The notes beneath the pieces are model-generated. The model saw only the letters and a program-made list of their open reading frames with translations, ran no database searches and was not told the origin of the DNA. A stretch of 64,000 nt of DNA from Halolamina sediminis. Lineage in GTDB: Archaea; Halobacteriota; Halobacteria; Halobacteriales; Haloferacaceae. The stretch spans positions 1,302,001 through 1,366,000 of the forward strand of contig NZ_CVUA01000001.1 of assembly GCF_001282785.1 (NCBI RefSeq), given 5' to 3'. Shown in pieces: positions 52,897-61,992 of the stretch; the first letter of the stretch is position 1, and the number at the start of each line of letters is the position of its first letter. Position numbers and translations under genes: made by a program.

Positions 52897-54435
52897 ATGG
52901 CTCCACGAAAAAGCGTCGAACGAATTCCGGGTGGCGTCGATAGCCAAACCGAGTCGATTGAGGAGATCCTCAGGTATGTTGACTCGGAATCGCCACTTGT
53001 CGAGGAGCTCACCGATTGGATTGAGGATGAATTCTCACTTGATGGTGACACCCGTGCCACGCGAGTGGTCCGATTTCTCGTCGGGATCGATCTCTTAGCT
53101 CAAACCGGGGAGCGGCTTAGCCCCGGGACCGAAGGCGGGAAATGGCTCGGTGAGGGGGCTGATGCAGAGACATATTTCGGGGCATTCGACAGTTCCATTG
53201 TCGGCTTTCGAGAAGTACTCGAAGAGCTATTCCGACACGAAGCCACCGCTGAGGAGCTCAGGGAGTTTCTGGCCAAGGATATCGGAGTTGACTGGGAAAC
53301 ATCGGAGCAGGTCACACGGCGGCTGAATTATCTCCGGTCGATTGGCTACGTGGAACTTGCCGATGGGACGTATTCGCTCAGTGCGGATGGCCGCGATTTC
53401 ATCGAGGGCAAATCTGAACGGGCTCAGTTCCAAGACCCTCCAGCCATATCGGACATCGTCGACGTTCTCGATCAAGAGACGCCCCCAGAGATCTATCTCG
53501 TCACTCAAGATATCGGGGACTTCGGCGATAGCCAAATTCACATTCCGGAAGACAATCGACACGATATTTCTCCACGGACACTGTCGGCAAACGCGCTATT
53601 CATCCATCTCGTCGACGACGAGTTCCGTGGTTATTCACGGCAGTCAGAACCCGCGACTGAAACGACGTGGAACGGAACCCGATATCGACGAGTCCCCGTC
53701 GACGTCGTCCGGTTCGACACTCCCGTCGGTATCCGAGAGGTTATCGGTGAATTGCTGGATACGGATGCAACAACCCGCCCAGACAGCTACCCGTTCTCAG
53801 CAACCGGCCTTGCAGACGTCACGATCGGCGAACTCGGGTCAGACGCCGCCTGGACGATCCTCGGCGCCGTCGACGCCGGTCGCACATACGCAGAGGCAGT
53901 CCCGGAGTACGAATTCGAGAATCCCCCGACCAAAGACGATATTGAGGGGCTCTACTACCCGGATGACGGTGTCCTTCCGGAGATCATCGGCCAGATGACC
54001 CAAGCGCTGACTGGTGGTCAGCATATCGTCTTAGTTGGCCCACCTGGCACGGGAAAAAGTGAGCTGGCAAAGCAGGTAGCTAGCCATCTCGTCGAATCGA
54101 ACGTGACCATGGTGACTGCGACTGCCGACTGGTCGTCGTTCGACACGATCGGCGGGTATCAGCCTGAGGGTCAATCGGGGCTGAATTTCTCGCCGGGTGT
54201 CTTCCTCGACCGGTTCCAAGACGATGACGGGAATCCGACTAACGAGTGGCTCATCGTCGACGAACTGAATCGCGCCAACGTCGACAAAGCCTTTGGATCG
54301 CTGTTCTCGGCGCTGGCTGAGGATAGCGTCACAACGGCATTCAAAGACGATGACGTCATGGATGTTTCCATCAGTATCGAAGGCTTCCGCCGCAGTCTCG
54401 TGGTTTTACTGGGCAAGGTAATCGGCCGTGGGTAA
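52897..54435 (+). pseudogene. C-terminally truncated McrB-like AAA+ ATPase
   Basis: 512 residues. Residues 1-170 contain two winged-helix-like modules (VVRFLVGIDLLAQTGERLSP, LNYLRSIGYVELADGTYSL). The AAA+ domain begins near residue 350, with Walker A VGPPGTGKSELAK (about 379) and Walker B WLIVDELNRANVDKAFG (about 452), the form typical of McrB-type ATPases. The protein stops 60 residues later at 54435, lacking sensor 1, the arginine finger and the lid, so a deletion joint is expected near 54390. It begins 10 bases after the GHKL-like gene, so the two were an operon. The 170 bases after it show no gene. Confidence 0.72.
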
Positions 54436-54606
54436 TCGTGTGTGAGTAACCGGCCGCCGCACCGCGTTTTTGCCTAGTGATGTGTCAGTATCTAATTTGT
54501 AAATCAGAATGAGTAGTCTGGTGGATTCGTCCAAGATACTGTCGATGAAGTGAGTGAAGGATACCGCTGCAGGTAGAGGGAACACGACAGATACTGGGAG
54601 AACCAG

Positions 54607-55149
54607 TTAGACTGAATTCTGGTGGTCGTGGGTTACCTGTACTTCCGTCCTGCTATCGTCGGTTTCAACGATGTCCTGCTCACGGTCAACGTTCGGCAAG
54701 CTCCCATCGTCGTACGCTTCGGCGGGGTACACTGACACGCACGTCGCGTTCAACTCAGGATCCCGGCCTTCGTAGACCGGCTTCAGCACGACACTCCCGG
54801 CTATTAGGCGTTCGTACAGTGGGCTGGGGAGCGCCGTTATGATCTTTACTCGGGCTGCGTCGACGTCTCCAGTTACTATGTCGTCGTTACTAACGCCTGT
54901 GAGGCTACTCGTGCCGATGAACTCCAACGAGGGCCTGTCTACAGCATCGCTTGCCAGGACTGCTTTGTCGTGTCGTTCGTGGTAGTACCATGCTGTCTTC
55001 GCACCTTGTGTCGTATCGACTCGCGGACTCTGGAATCCGACCTCGGCGACGAATTCGACAGGGAGTTGGAACTGCTCGTTGCTGGAGACAGTACGGCGTA
55101 ACTGTGAGGGTAACGGGTCCGCCGGCGGTTGCTTTTCTGATTCGACCAT
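54607..55149 (-). CDS. Unrecognised island protein, 180 residues
   Basis: An ATG-started frame with an acidic product and no membrane helix or known motif. FQLPVEFVAEVGFQSPRVDTTQG and YYHERHDKAVLAS could be a beta-rich domain. A TATA-like TTTATATT (minus strand, about 55176-55183) is 27-34 bases before the ATG, in good agreement with a leaderless transcript. Its codon use is less GC-biased than that of core genes. Function unknown. Confidence 0.6.
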   Translation of the reverse strand: MVESEKQPPADPLPSQLRRTVSSNEQFQLPVEFVAEVGFQSPRVDTTQGAKTAWYYHERHDKAVLASDAVDRPSLEFIGTSSLTGVSNDDIVTGDVDAARVKIITALPSPLYERLIAGSVVLKPVYEGRDPELNATCVSVYPAEAYDDGSLPNVDREQDIVETDDSRTEVQVTHDHQNSV

Positions 55150-55523
55150 CGGTTCAAACCCCGTAGATGATACTTGTGAATATAAACCCTCGCACAGGAC
55201 TCAGATTGCCCTGTCCGTTGGAATCGCCTGTAATCGCCACTGAGCGACGTATTTCGGGCTCTTCTACAGATGGCGTAGAAAAGAACGTGAGCAGACTCAG
55301 GGCCGATGACTCAGTGGAAGGTTCAGTTGAGTTCGCACATAGCTCTGGCTGCTGTTATGGAATTTTCGTAACCCCAACACAGAGGCCCGATCAGTGGTCC
55401 CGTTCGTTGAGATGGTACCAGGCAGAGCAGGTCGGCTCTGGTCTCATCGGCTGTCTGGCGGTGTGTCCGATGCTCTCTGGGTGCCAGAAAGTACGCACGG
55501 CCGGCGTGTCACTGGTGAGCCGC
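55150..55523 (+). other. 374-base intergenic region between divergent island genes
   Basis: Holds the promoter of the leftward gene. A plus-strand frame is open from 55167 into the next gene, but its content (Cys-rich, mixed codon use) looks non-coding, so it is not used. No tRNA, repeat or operator is recognised. Confidence 0.55.
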
Positions 55524-55877
55524 ATGTCGTCGATGACACCGACTGTGACTGAGAAAGACGCACTCCCGTCCGTGGCTGGGACTGATTCGTGGGAGTCGAT
55601 CGGGCGGCAGCTTCTCCGGGCGAAACTGGAGCATACTGGTGAGGTTGTTGTGCGGGATGCGTTCCAGCAGGCTGCGAGCCGTATCGGCGCTGACGAATCG
55701 TTGACTGCGGACGATATTCGGGAGCTACGCCGTGCACTGGAAACTGCAGAAGCGGCCGTCAGCCTCGCTGCGACAGCCTCCCCGGAGACAGCACCACTCC
55801 CGGACGTTTGGGAGTTCCTCGACGCTGACGGGAGATCGGCGTACGTTGCTGAAGTCGAACGCCGGCGCGAACACTGA
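55524..55877 (+). CDS. Conserved-looking haloarchaeal protein, 117 residues
   Basis: Starts MSSMTPTVTEKDALPSV after a GGTGAG Shine-Dalgarno-like stretch at 55514-55519. The product is helical and acidic (WESIGRQLLRAKLEHTGEVV, LRRALETAEAAVSLAATA, and VWEFLDADGRSAYVAEVERR). I associate similar small proteins with haloarchaeal accessory regions but know no function. The visible ribosome-binding site contrasts with the leaderless core genes. Confidence 0.65.
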   Translation: MSSMTPTVTEKDALPSVAGTDSWESIGRQLLRAKLEHTGEVVVRDAFQQAASRIGADESLTADDIRELRRALETAEAAVSLAATASPETAPLPDVWEFLDADGRSAYVAEVERRREH

Positions 55878-56022
55878 CCGCGTGGCGTTGTAGCAAGCAA
55901 TACTACTACTGCGTTATTCGACAGCCTCTTTCCCGGTCATTCGAGTTCCGACGGACTGGCGAGAATCAGATTAGCCGCCGATCGGTGTTCAGGACCACCC
56001 CCTCGAAGCCATTCTAGAAAAT

Positions 56023-56097
56023 TTGTGATGGGAACATTTGTTCGACTGTCACAATTCTGTTCTCATAACATGTTTGTTTTTCAACAAGAAGTTTAAT
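56023..56097 (+). promoter_or_regulatory. Nested palindromes and TATA box upstream of integrase gene
   Basis: TTGTGA (56023-56028) and TCACAA (56049-56054) form an outer inverted repeat around an inner perfect palindrome GAACATTTGTTC (56032-56043), nearly concentric. A TATA-like TTTAATA at 56092-56098 is 22-28 bases before the ATG at 56120. The arrangement suits a dimeric repressor controlling the recombinase genes. The rest of the gap from 55878 is AT-rich and has no gene. Confidence 0.5.
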
Positions 56098-56119
56098 ACA
56101 GCACCCATTACGGTGAGGT

Positions 56120-57424
56120 ATGACGGACCGACCGAAAGACAACCCAGACGATACCGACGAGTATCGAGACTGGGGACACGACCTCACAACCCTCCAAGAC
56201 ATCGGGGAAGAGATCCTCGACGACTGGCGGGAAGACAACCCGCACTCACCTCGGGACTACCCAACGGTTCAATGGCTAGCCGAGAACGGCTACTCACATC
56301 TCCGCTGGATACTCCGAGAGAAGCACGATATGGGTACCCCGGAGTTCTTCGTGCTCCTCACTTCCGCGGGTGGCCAGGAAGGATACGAGTGGCACATCGA
56401 CGACGTCGCAACGATCGGGATCGCAAAAACGTATCTCGACGACCGCGTCGCGTGTCGTGATTGGGAATACTCGACAAAGCGAACGAACCGTTCACGGATC
56501 AACAGCGTCCTCCGGCGGTTTAGCGAAGAGTACGGCGACGCGGCGGTCGTCGCGTACGCAAACGATCCGGAACGGAAAACAGAGCTCTACGAGACGTTCA
56601 AGCAGATCGGGATCAGCCTCCGTGACGAGTGTGCGTCCGACGAGTCCGCACTGAAGTTCGTCCGTGCCGCCCATCGGTTCTTCGAATGGCTCGAACGATC
56701 GGACCGGATCGAGTTCGACCCGATGGAAGACATCGAAGAGGAGTTCACGTGGGCGGTAGACCCAGAGCCGACGCCGCTGACAGAGGAGCAAGTCAAGCGA
56801 CTCTGGATTACTGCTGAGACGGACGAAGAACGCGTCTTGGTGATCGGGTACTGTGTCTGGGGTGTTCGAACGAGCGAACTTCCCCGCGTGCACGTCACGC
56901 AGTTCCAGTTCGACCAGGAGCCCCCAAAGATCAGCTTCGACGAACGTGACCGGAAGAACGGGCTCGGCGAGGTCAGCCTCCTGTTCGGGCTTGACGCGGT
57001 GGCGAGTCTCCTCGACACACGCGCTCGCCAGCCGGATTGGAACGGGCATCTCTTCCCGAGTCCGAAGGACGGCCGGCCGTTCCTCTGTGGGAGGCAGGCG
57101 CGGGAGAAGTTCAAAGATCTCTGTCGAAGAGCCAACGTCACCATCGACGGTGACGTCGCCACCCCGAAACACGGCCGGTCGTTGTACTACAACGTCCTGG
57201 CCGATGCGGAGACTGATCTGCTGGAGATGGCCGCGAACCTCGCGGAGGAACAGGGCGCAAAAGACCCAGTCTCGGTGCGGGACTTCTACTTGACGCCGGA
57301 GCGGCGAGATCGGTACCGCCGGGTCTTCTTCCGCTACCGGATGCGCCAGATCTTCCCGGACGATGCGTTCGCGGACACCGGCGACGGCCCCGGCTTCGAC
57401 CGATCACTGGACGACTTCGAGTGA
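56120..57424 (+). CDS. Tyrosine recombinase/integrase-like protein
   Basis: 434 residues. Residues 95-205 look like a SAM-like core-binding domain (RTNRSRINSVLRRFSEEYGD). The catalytic part has R250 in WGVRTSELPRVH and the HxxR-like box in TPKHGRSLYYNVL. The nucleophile Tyr is less certain (possibly in RDFYLTPERR), so it may be a diverged or partly inactive member. It is followed by a second recombinase after 34 bases in the same direction, suggesting an operon. Confidence 0.72.
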   Translation: MTDRPKDNPDDTDEYRDWGHDLTTLQDIGEEILDDWREDNPHSPRDYPTVQWLAENGYSHLRWILREKHDMGTPEFFVLLTSAGGQEGYEWHIDDVATIGIAKTYLDDRVACRDWEYSTKRTNRSRINSVLRRFSEEYGDAAVVAYANDPERKTELYETFKQIGISLRDECASDESALKFVRAAHRFFEWLERSDRIEFDPMEDIEEEFTWAVDPEPTPLTEEQVKRLWITAETDEERVLVIGYCVWGVRTSELPRVHVTQFQFDQEPPKISFDERDRKNGLGEVSLLFGLDAVASLLDTRARQPDWNGHLFPSPKDGRPFLCGRQAREKFKDLCRRANVTIDGDVATPKHGRSLYYNVLADAETDLLEMAANLAEEQGAKDPVSVRDFYLTPERRDRYRRVFFRYRMRQIFPDDAFADTGDGPGFDRSLDDFE

Positions 57425-57458
57425 GCCAGCACGCACCCCCATTCCAAACAACAGACCA

Positions 57459-58640
57459 ATGACTGACACCGTGGATGACGAAGAGTTCCTGAAACAACGA
57501 CTCTCCGAGGACCCGTCGGAGGAGTTCCTCGAAGCGATCGCTTCAACGATCGTCGATGAGATGTCGGAGTCGTTCCCGGAGCTCTCCCGGAAGTCTCGAC
57601 CGATGGATGCGGTTCTCCGCGAGTTTCGTGAGAACAAACTGGAGGAAGTTGACTCAACCCGGCAGTACGAACGGAAGTTGGATTACCTTCAGACGTACCT
57701 TGCCGAGGAAGCACGCGTCGAAACAACGGAGGATCTCACCAGTGAAGATGTCGAACGGTACGATACGTGGCGGAAATACGAATCGTTGACGCGTGAGGAG
57801 CCGTTATCGGTCTCTACACTACGGGACGATATGTATCTCTTCCGTGAGTCCATCCAGCATCTGATCGAGCACCGGATGGCGCCGGTTCGCTTCGAGAAGT
57901 CCGTCAATATTCCCGAACCCGAATACGAGAACGGTGACGGGGTGGATGAAAAACAACTGGACCCGGAGATTGCGAAGGCTGCCCTGGAGTATCTGCGGAA
58001 GTACGAGTATGCTACTGTCGAGCACGTCGCCATGGAGTTGATGTGCCAGTTCGGTCCGCGCAAGAACGGCCTACGTGGGCGTAACGTGGATGATTTCGAT
58101 TACGACGAGGGAACACTCACGTTCAAGCATGACTCGGCGACGCCGCTCAAGAACGACGAAGGAAGCGAACGTGAGGTCACTCTCTACGGCGCTGTTCCCG
58201 AGATCATTCAGGACTACCTCGCCAATAAACGTCCCGCGGCCGTGGACGACGAGGGACGCGAGCCGTTGTTGACGAAAGGGGACGGGCGGATCAGTCCCTC
58301 GACGCTGCAGACGATCGCGTACATGTGGACGCGGCCGTGCGCGGTCGGGCTCGGGTGCCCACACGACCGGGACCCTGAGGAGTGTGAAGCGGCTCAGACG
58401 AACAATTCCGCGTTCAAGTGTCCGAGCAGCCGGGCACCACACCACATCCGCACCGGGTACATTACTGACCAGAAGAACCAGGGCGTGTCGGCGGAGGCGG
58501 TTGCCCAGCGGTGCGACGTTTCTCCTCGCGTGCAGGACCTTCACTATGATCTCCCGGACGAGACTGAAGAACGGGAACGGTACGAGGACGAGTTCCGGAA
58601 CGCCGACGATGATCCGGACTCCGGGTTCACTCACGAGTAA
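57459..58640 (+). CDS. Tyrosine recombinase (XerC/D-like integrase)
   Basis: 393 residues. The N-terminal helices (RQYERKLDYLQTYLAEEARV) form the core-binding domain. R201 in FGPRKNGLRGRNVDDF is the first catalytic Arg, APHHIRTGYIT is the HxxR box and Tyr in VQDLHYDLPDE is the predicted nucleophile. A Cys/His cluster (LGCPHDRDPEEC, KCPSS) matches the haloarchaeal subgroup. It is related to the recombinase at 60701-61714, which has the same block. The start is ATG 57459; longer reading is not needed. Confidence 0.85.
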   Translation: MTDTVDDEEFLKQRLSEDPSEEFLEAIASTIVDEMSESFPELSRKSRPMDAVLREFRENKLEEVDSTRQYERKLDYLQTYLAEEARVETTEDLTSEDVERYDTWRKYESLTREEPLSVSTLRDDMYLFRESIQHLIEHRMAPVRFEKSVNIPEPEYENGDGVDEKQLDPEIAKAALEYLRKYEYATVEHVAMELMCQFGPRKNGLRGRNVDDFDYDEGTLTFKHDSATPLKNDEGSEREVTLYGAVPEIIQDYLANKRPAAVDDEGREPLLTKGDGRISPSTLQTIAYMWTRPCAVGLGCPHDRDPEECEAAQTNNSAFKCPSSRAPHHIRTGYITDQKNQGVSAEAVAQRCDVSPRVQDLHYDLPDETEERERYEDEFRNADDDPDSGFTHE

Positions 58641-58795
58641 TCGCTGGGAAGGTCGCGTAATCGTGCGGGTTTCGGTCTGTCCTCTCGCCGAAGTTCGATA
58701 GGAGCCAGTAGCCTGAGGGTGTACGAAGGTGCCGGGACGCTCAGTGAGCGTGGTGTCGTTATCTGGCGGGAAGTGCGATCGACGGTCTGGTGTTC

Positions 58796-58842
58796 GTCGA
58801 TTCAATCGACCGCGACTAGATTCTCAAAAAGAGCAAGATATT
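58796..58842 (+). promoter_or_regulatory. Promoter and palindromic operator of the wHTH-nucleotidyltransferase pair
   Basis: GTCGATT-C-AATCGAC (58796-58810) is a perfect 15-base palindrome. It is followed after about 20 bases by GATATTTATAAATAAG (58828-58843), a strong TATA element 30-40 bases before the GTG at 58872. An autoregulating antitoxin is expected to bind at such a site. The 231 bases between the recombinase and this gene contain nothing else recognisable. Confidence 0.55.
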
Positions 58843-58871
58843 TATAAATAAGTTGCGTGTTTTGAGATAGA

Positions 58872-59822
58872 GTGCTCTCTGAATCGGAGCTCACCGTCCT
58901 CTCACAGCTGAGTTCACAGGCGGCTGAGGGAGTGATACAGCGAGAGTTAGCTACCGCCCTCGACTGGGACCCAGGGCATACGTCCCGGATCGTGTCGACA
59001 CTCGCAGAAAACGGGTTAGTCACCAGAGACCAACAGAACGGTCGGTACAGAGTGGCACTATCGAACGCCGAACCCGCACAGCGATTCGCCGATCTCGTAC
59101 GCGAGTTCCCGCACGTCGATTTCCCGGACCTGCTGGGTGGATCGACGATCCAGATCCTCTACCATCTGGATGGCGAGCGAACAGCAGCGGACCTCACGGA
59201 ATGGACCGGCGTGAGTCGAGCGACAGTCTACCGTCGACTCAAACAGCTACGGAACGTCGGCATCGTCACGAAACGCGACGCTCGATTTGCCCTGACGACG
59301 CAGTTCGAAGACCTGGCAGCGTTTGCGCGGTCGCTCGTCCGCCACATGCATCGGCAGGAATCGAGTGACCACGCTGCTGGCGTCCGGCTTATCTGGACCG
59401 ACGTCGACGAGTACCTGTTCGGTTGCCAAGGGGACGTGACTGCATCACTGTTTCACCAGACTGGACCGGACGCGCTTGACCAGTACGGGATTTCCCTGTT
59501 AACGCGAGAGGACCAGTACTATTTCCGGTCCGAACACCGAGCGGAACTCGCGCCGGAAGACATCGTGTGCCACCTGCTGCTGATCGACGACGGCGCTCGG
59601 TACCGATCGTACTGCCTGTTACTGATTGCTGCGTGCGAGATTGGCGCGGAGACACTCACCCGGACGGCTGAACGCTACGATCGAGAAGCCGAGATCGATC
59701 TTCGTGGCATCGTGGCGGAGCTCCGTGCGTATCTCGACGCCGACGGCGCGGTGTCCAGCGAGACGCTGCCAGAATGGGATACGTTCAAATCGACGGCCGC
59801 TGACTACAACATATCCCTATGA
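58872..59822 (+). CDS. Winged-helix protein, likely antitoxin/regulator of adjacent nucleotidyltransferase
   Basis: 316 residues with two winged-helix units: residues 1-62 (LSQLSSQAAEGVIQREL... HTSRIVSTLAENGLVTR) and 90-140 (ADLTEWTGVSRATVYRRLKQL). A C-terminal domain of about 170 residues is unrecognised (VRLIWTDVDEYLFGCQGDV). The stop overlaps the start of the nucleotidyltransferase (ATGA at 59819-59822). wHTH antitoxin plus nucleotidyltransferase toxin is the AbiEi/AbiEii arrangement. Start GTG at 58872. Confidence 0.72.
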   Translation: MLSESELTVLSQLSSQAAEGVIQRELATALDWDPGHTSRIVSTLAENGLVTRDQQNGRYRVALSNAEPAQRFADLVREFPHVDFPDLLGGSTIQILYHLDGERTAADLTEWTGVSRATVYRRLKQLRNVGIVTKRDARFALTTQFEDLAAFARSLVRHMHRQESSDHAAGVRLIWTDVDEYLFGCQGDVTASLFHQTGPDALDQYGISLLTREDQYYFRSEHRAELAPEDIVCHLLLIDDGARYRSYCLLLIAACEIGAETLTRTAERYDREAEIDLRGIVAELRAYLDADGAVSSETLPEWDTFKSTAADYNISL

Positions 59823-60655
59823 CGCCTCGCCCACAGTTCGACGCAGCGTATATCGAGGCGGAGCTGCAGGAACTCGGCGCGACGCTACACGCCGAGGTCA
59901 CCGCGTTCCTCATCGGCGGCGGGGCGATGGCATTCCGGGGGCTGAAAGACACGACCAAAGACATCGACCTGGTCGTCACGACGGAGGACGAATTCGACCG
60001 GTTACTTGCCGCGCTCGGCGACCAGGGGTACGAGGAAGTGTCCGAACTCGACGAGACGTACCAGCAGCTCGGCGCGAGGCTCTGTCTGGAAAACGACGAC
60101 GGCTGTCGGATAGACGTGTTCAACCGCCAGGTCGCCAACAAGCTCATCTTCAGTGACGGGATGCAGGAGCGAAGTGAAGAGTACCTCACATCCAGCGAGC
60201 TCACTGTCCAGCTCACTGCGCTGGAAGATATCTTCCTGTTCAAGACCGTCGCCAAGCGCCCTGACGACATCGACGACATGAACACGCTGATCCAGACCGG
60301 GCTGGACTTCGAAGCGATCGGCCGTGAGATCACGGCGCAGGTCACGTTACTCGACGGGAAGCGATTCACGACGCATATCCGTGAATCCCTCGACAAATTG
60401 GACGAGCAATACGAGGTACAGACACCGCTCGAAGACACCGTCGATGAGTACTACGCACAGTACATGGACGAGTTGGAAGTCAGGCTCGTGTTGGACGAGG
60501 ACAATCCCATGTCGGTGGATTCGATCGCCGAGGAGCGTGGTCTCGACCGGAGTCACGTTGGCGAACAGTTAGCGCAACTCGAAACGTACGGGCACGTCCG
60601 ACGGACAGACTCGGGGTATGTTGATACCGGCAAGCGCGATGCGTTCGATGAGTGA
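59819..60655 (+). CDS. Nucleotidyltransferase-fold protein (AbiEii/DUF6036-like, likely toxin)
   Basis: 278 residues. AFLIGGGAMAFRGLKDTTKDIDLVV is split here as the glycine loop (FLIGGGAMAFRG) and the metal-binding DID of TKDIDLVVTTEDEF, with the third acid probably in CRIDVFNR. Together these mark a minimal nucleotidyltransferase like AbiEii and MenT toxins. The last 60 residues form another winged-helix-like module (SIAEERGLDRSHVGEQLAQL), an unusual addition. Paired with the winged-helix gene, it is probably a toxin-antitoxin or abortive-infection unit. Confidence 0.75.
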   Translation: MTPRPQFDAAYIEAELQELGATLHAEVTAFLIGGGAMAFRGLKDTTKDIDLVVTTEDEFDRLLAALGDQGYEEVSELDETYQQLGARLCLENDDGCRIDVFNRQVANKLIFSDGMQERSEEYLTSSELTVQLTALEDIFLFKTVAKRPDDIDDMNTLIQTGLDFEAIGREITAQVTLLDGKRFTTHIRESLDKLDEQYEVQTPLEDTVDEYYAQYMDELEVRLVLDEDNPMSVDSIAEERGLDRSHVGEQLAQLETYGHVRRTDSGYVDTGKRDAFDE

Positions 60656-60700
60656 ATAAAGCGGTTGTGATGCGGTTCTCCCGTGGGTCGTGGACGTGGG

Positions 60701-61714
60701 TTACAGGTTGTCCAAGTATTCCCTCCGTTGCTCCATCCGTTCCCGCTCGGTACGACGGTCGTAGTGCTGTTCGATGACTCGCTGACTGACGTTCGCTCGG
60801 TCGCTGACCACTTTGTCCGGCATGTCGCTGTTCAGGCTATGCGTGATGCTGCCCCGGCGAATCGCGTGCGGGCTGACGCTCGATGGGCAGTTGAAGGCGT
60901 TGTCGCGTTCGAGTGCGGAACACTCTCCGAGGTCACGGTCGTGCGGGCACTCAGTACTGTAGGTACACGGCCGGGTCCATCGGTAGACGTAGGTGCGCAG
61001 CGTCGTCTTGTTCGTCCGCCCCTGCCGCGACGCCAGCAACGGTTCTCGACCGTACTCGTCGGTCACCGACGGTCGCTTCGTTTCGATCCAGTCGTCGATG
61101 AGGTCGCACACTCTGTCCGAGAGGGCGACCATTCGCTCACCGTCACCTTGGTTCTTGATCGGTGTCCCGGTGTCCGGGCGGTGCCGAATCTTGAGGAACT
61201 GTTCGTCCGGATCGTAATCATCGACGTCGAGGGCGTGAACACCGCCGATGCGCATCATCGTGTGCCACATCAGGGCGATTGCGACGTGCTGGATGCTCGC
61301 GTACTCGTACGTCTCAAGATGGCTGAGGAGTTGCGAGGCATCATCACTGTCCAACATCACGTCACGGGAGTTCTCGTCCGGGGTGATCGACGGGGACAGC
61401 ACCTTCTGGCTCAGGTCCTGTTCGACGCCATCGACGGACTCCAGCCACCTGATGAACACGCGGAGTGTGTCCATCTGGGTTTTCTCGCTGACCTTGTTCA
61501 GGTCGCCGTCCTCCCGTCGCCACAGCCGGTACCGGTGGAGCTGGCGGCCGTTGAGCGTGTTGAGGTTCTCAATCTCCTCGACTTCGTCGCACCAGCGGAC
61601 GAAGTGCCCGAGGCGGTACTTGTGGCCCGTGAGTGAGGCCTCCGAGAGTTCGTTTTCCTTGTCTGCGAGGTACAGTTCGAGCGCGGTTTCGGCATCGATT
61701 GGTTCGAGACTCAT
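60701..61714 (-). CDS. Tyrosine recombinase (XerC/D-like integrase)
   Basis: 337 residues from MSLEPIDAETALELYL. Core-binding domain (LTGHKYRLGHFVRWCDEV), catalytic Arg in WHTMMRIGGVHALDV, HxxR in SPHAIRRGSITH and Tyr in VIEQHYDRRTE. It carries the ECPHDRD and FNCPSS blocks like the recombinase at 57459. It points toward that gene, the two enclosing the wHTH-nucleotidyltransferase pair. An open extension upstream to 61912 is not conserved-looking. Confidence 0.87.
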   Translation of the reverse strand: MSLEPIDAETALELYLADKENELSEASLTGHKYRLGHFVRWCDEVEEIENLNTLNGRQLHRYRLWRREDGDLNKVSEKTQMDTLRVFIRWLESVDGVEQDLSQKVLSPSITPDENSRDVMLDSDDASQLLSHLETYEYASIQHVAIALMWHTMMRIGGVHALDVDDYDPDEQFLKIRHRPDTGTPIKNQGDGERMVALSDRVCDLIDDWIETKRPSVTDEYGREPLLASRQGRTNKTTLRTYVYRWTRPCTYSTECPHDRDLGECSALERDNAFNCPSSVSPHAIRRGSITHSLNSDMPDKVVSDRANVSQRVIEQHYDRRTERERMEQRREYLDNL

Positions 61715-61992
61715 GGTCAGTTTTCTCCGGTCAGGCGAACCCCACGAGCCCCGGGTACTCCCCGTTCCATTCCGACGAGCTGAACGCCCGAAATAACCAA
61801 AAGGAAGCGCTGTCACGCCGCGTGACCAAGTCCTGCAGCGCCCATTCGTTTTTCGAACGGACCACATCGACGAGAGTCCGGTACAGTGTTTTACCATCGG
61901 ACCGTCGTACATGCTTGGTTACCTTCGATTTTCTACCGTGGGTCGGCACATCCGTTCGTCTCGTGAAAATCGAGAGAACGAGTGCCCACCAG
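61715..61992 (-). other. Intergenic region at the right end of the island
   Basis: The 278 bases between the recombinase and the SHOCT gene have mixed composition. A minus-strand frame (61731-62048) runs through it but overlaps the SHOCT gene and lacks typical codon bias, so I do not call it. No tRNA gene or att-like duplication of a tRNA 3' end is seen. Confidence 0.5.

Noticed and set aside
55149-55162. GGTTCAAACCCC resembling a tRNA T-arm, a possible att site of the island
   Set aside because: No acceptor or anticodon stem around it and no second copy found at the other end of the island.
55167-55523. N-terminal extension of the 117-residue island protein
   Set aside because: The extension has unbiased codons and many Cys, while a Shine-Dalgarno-like site stands before the shorter start.
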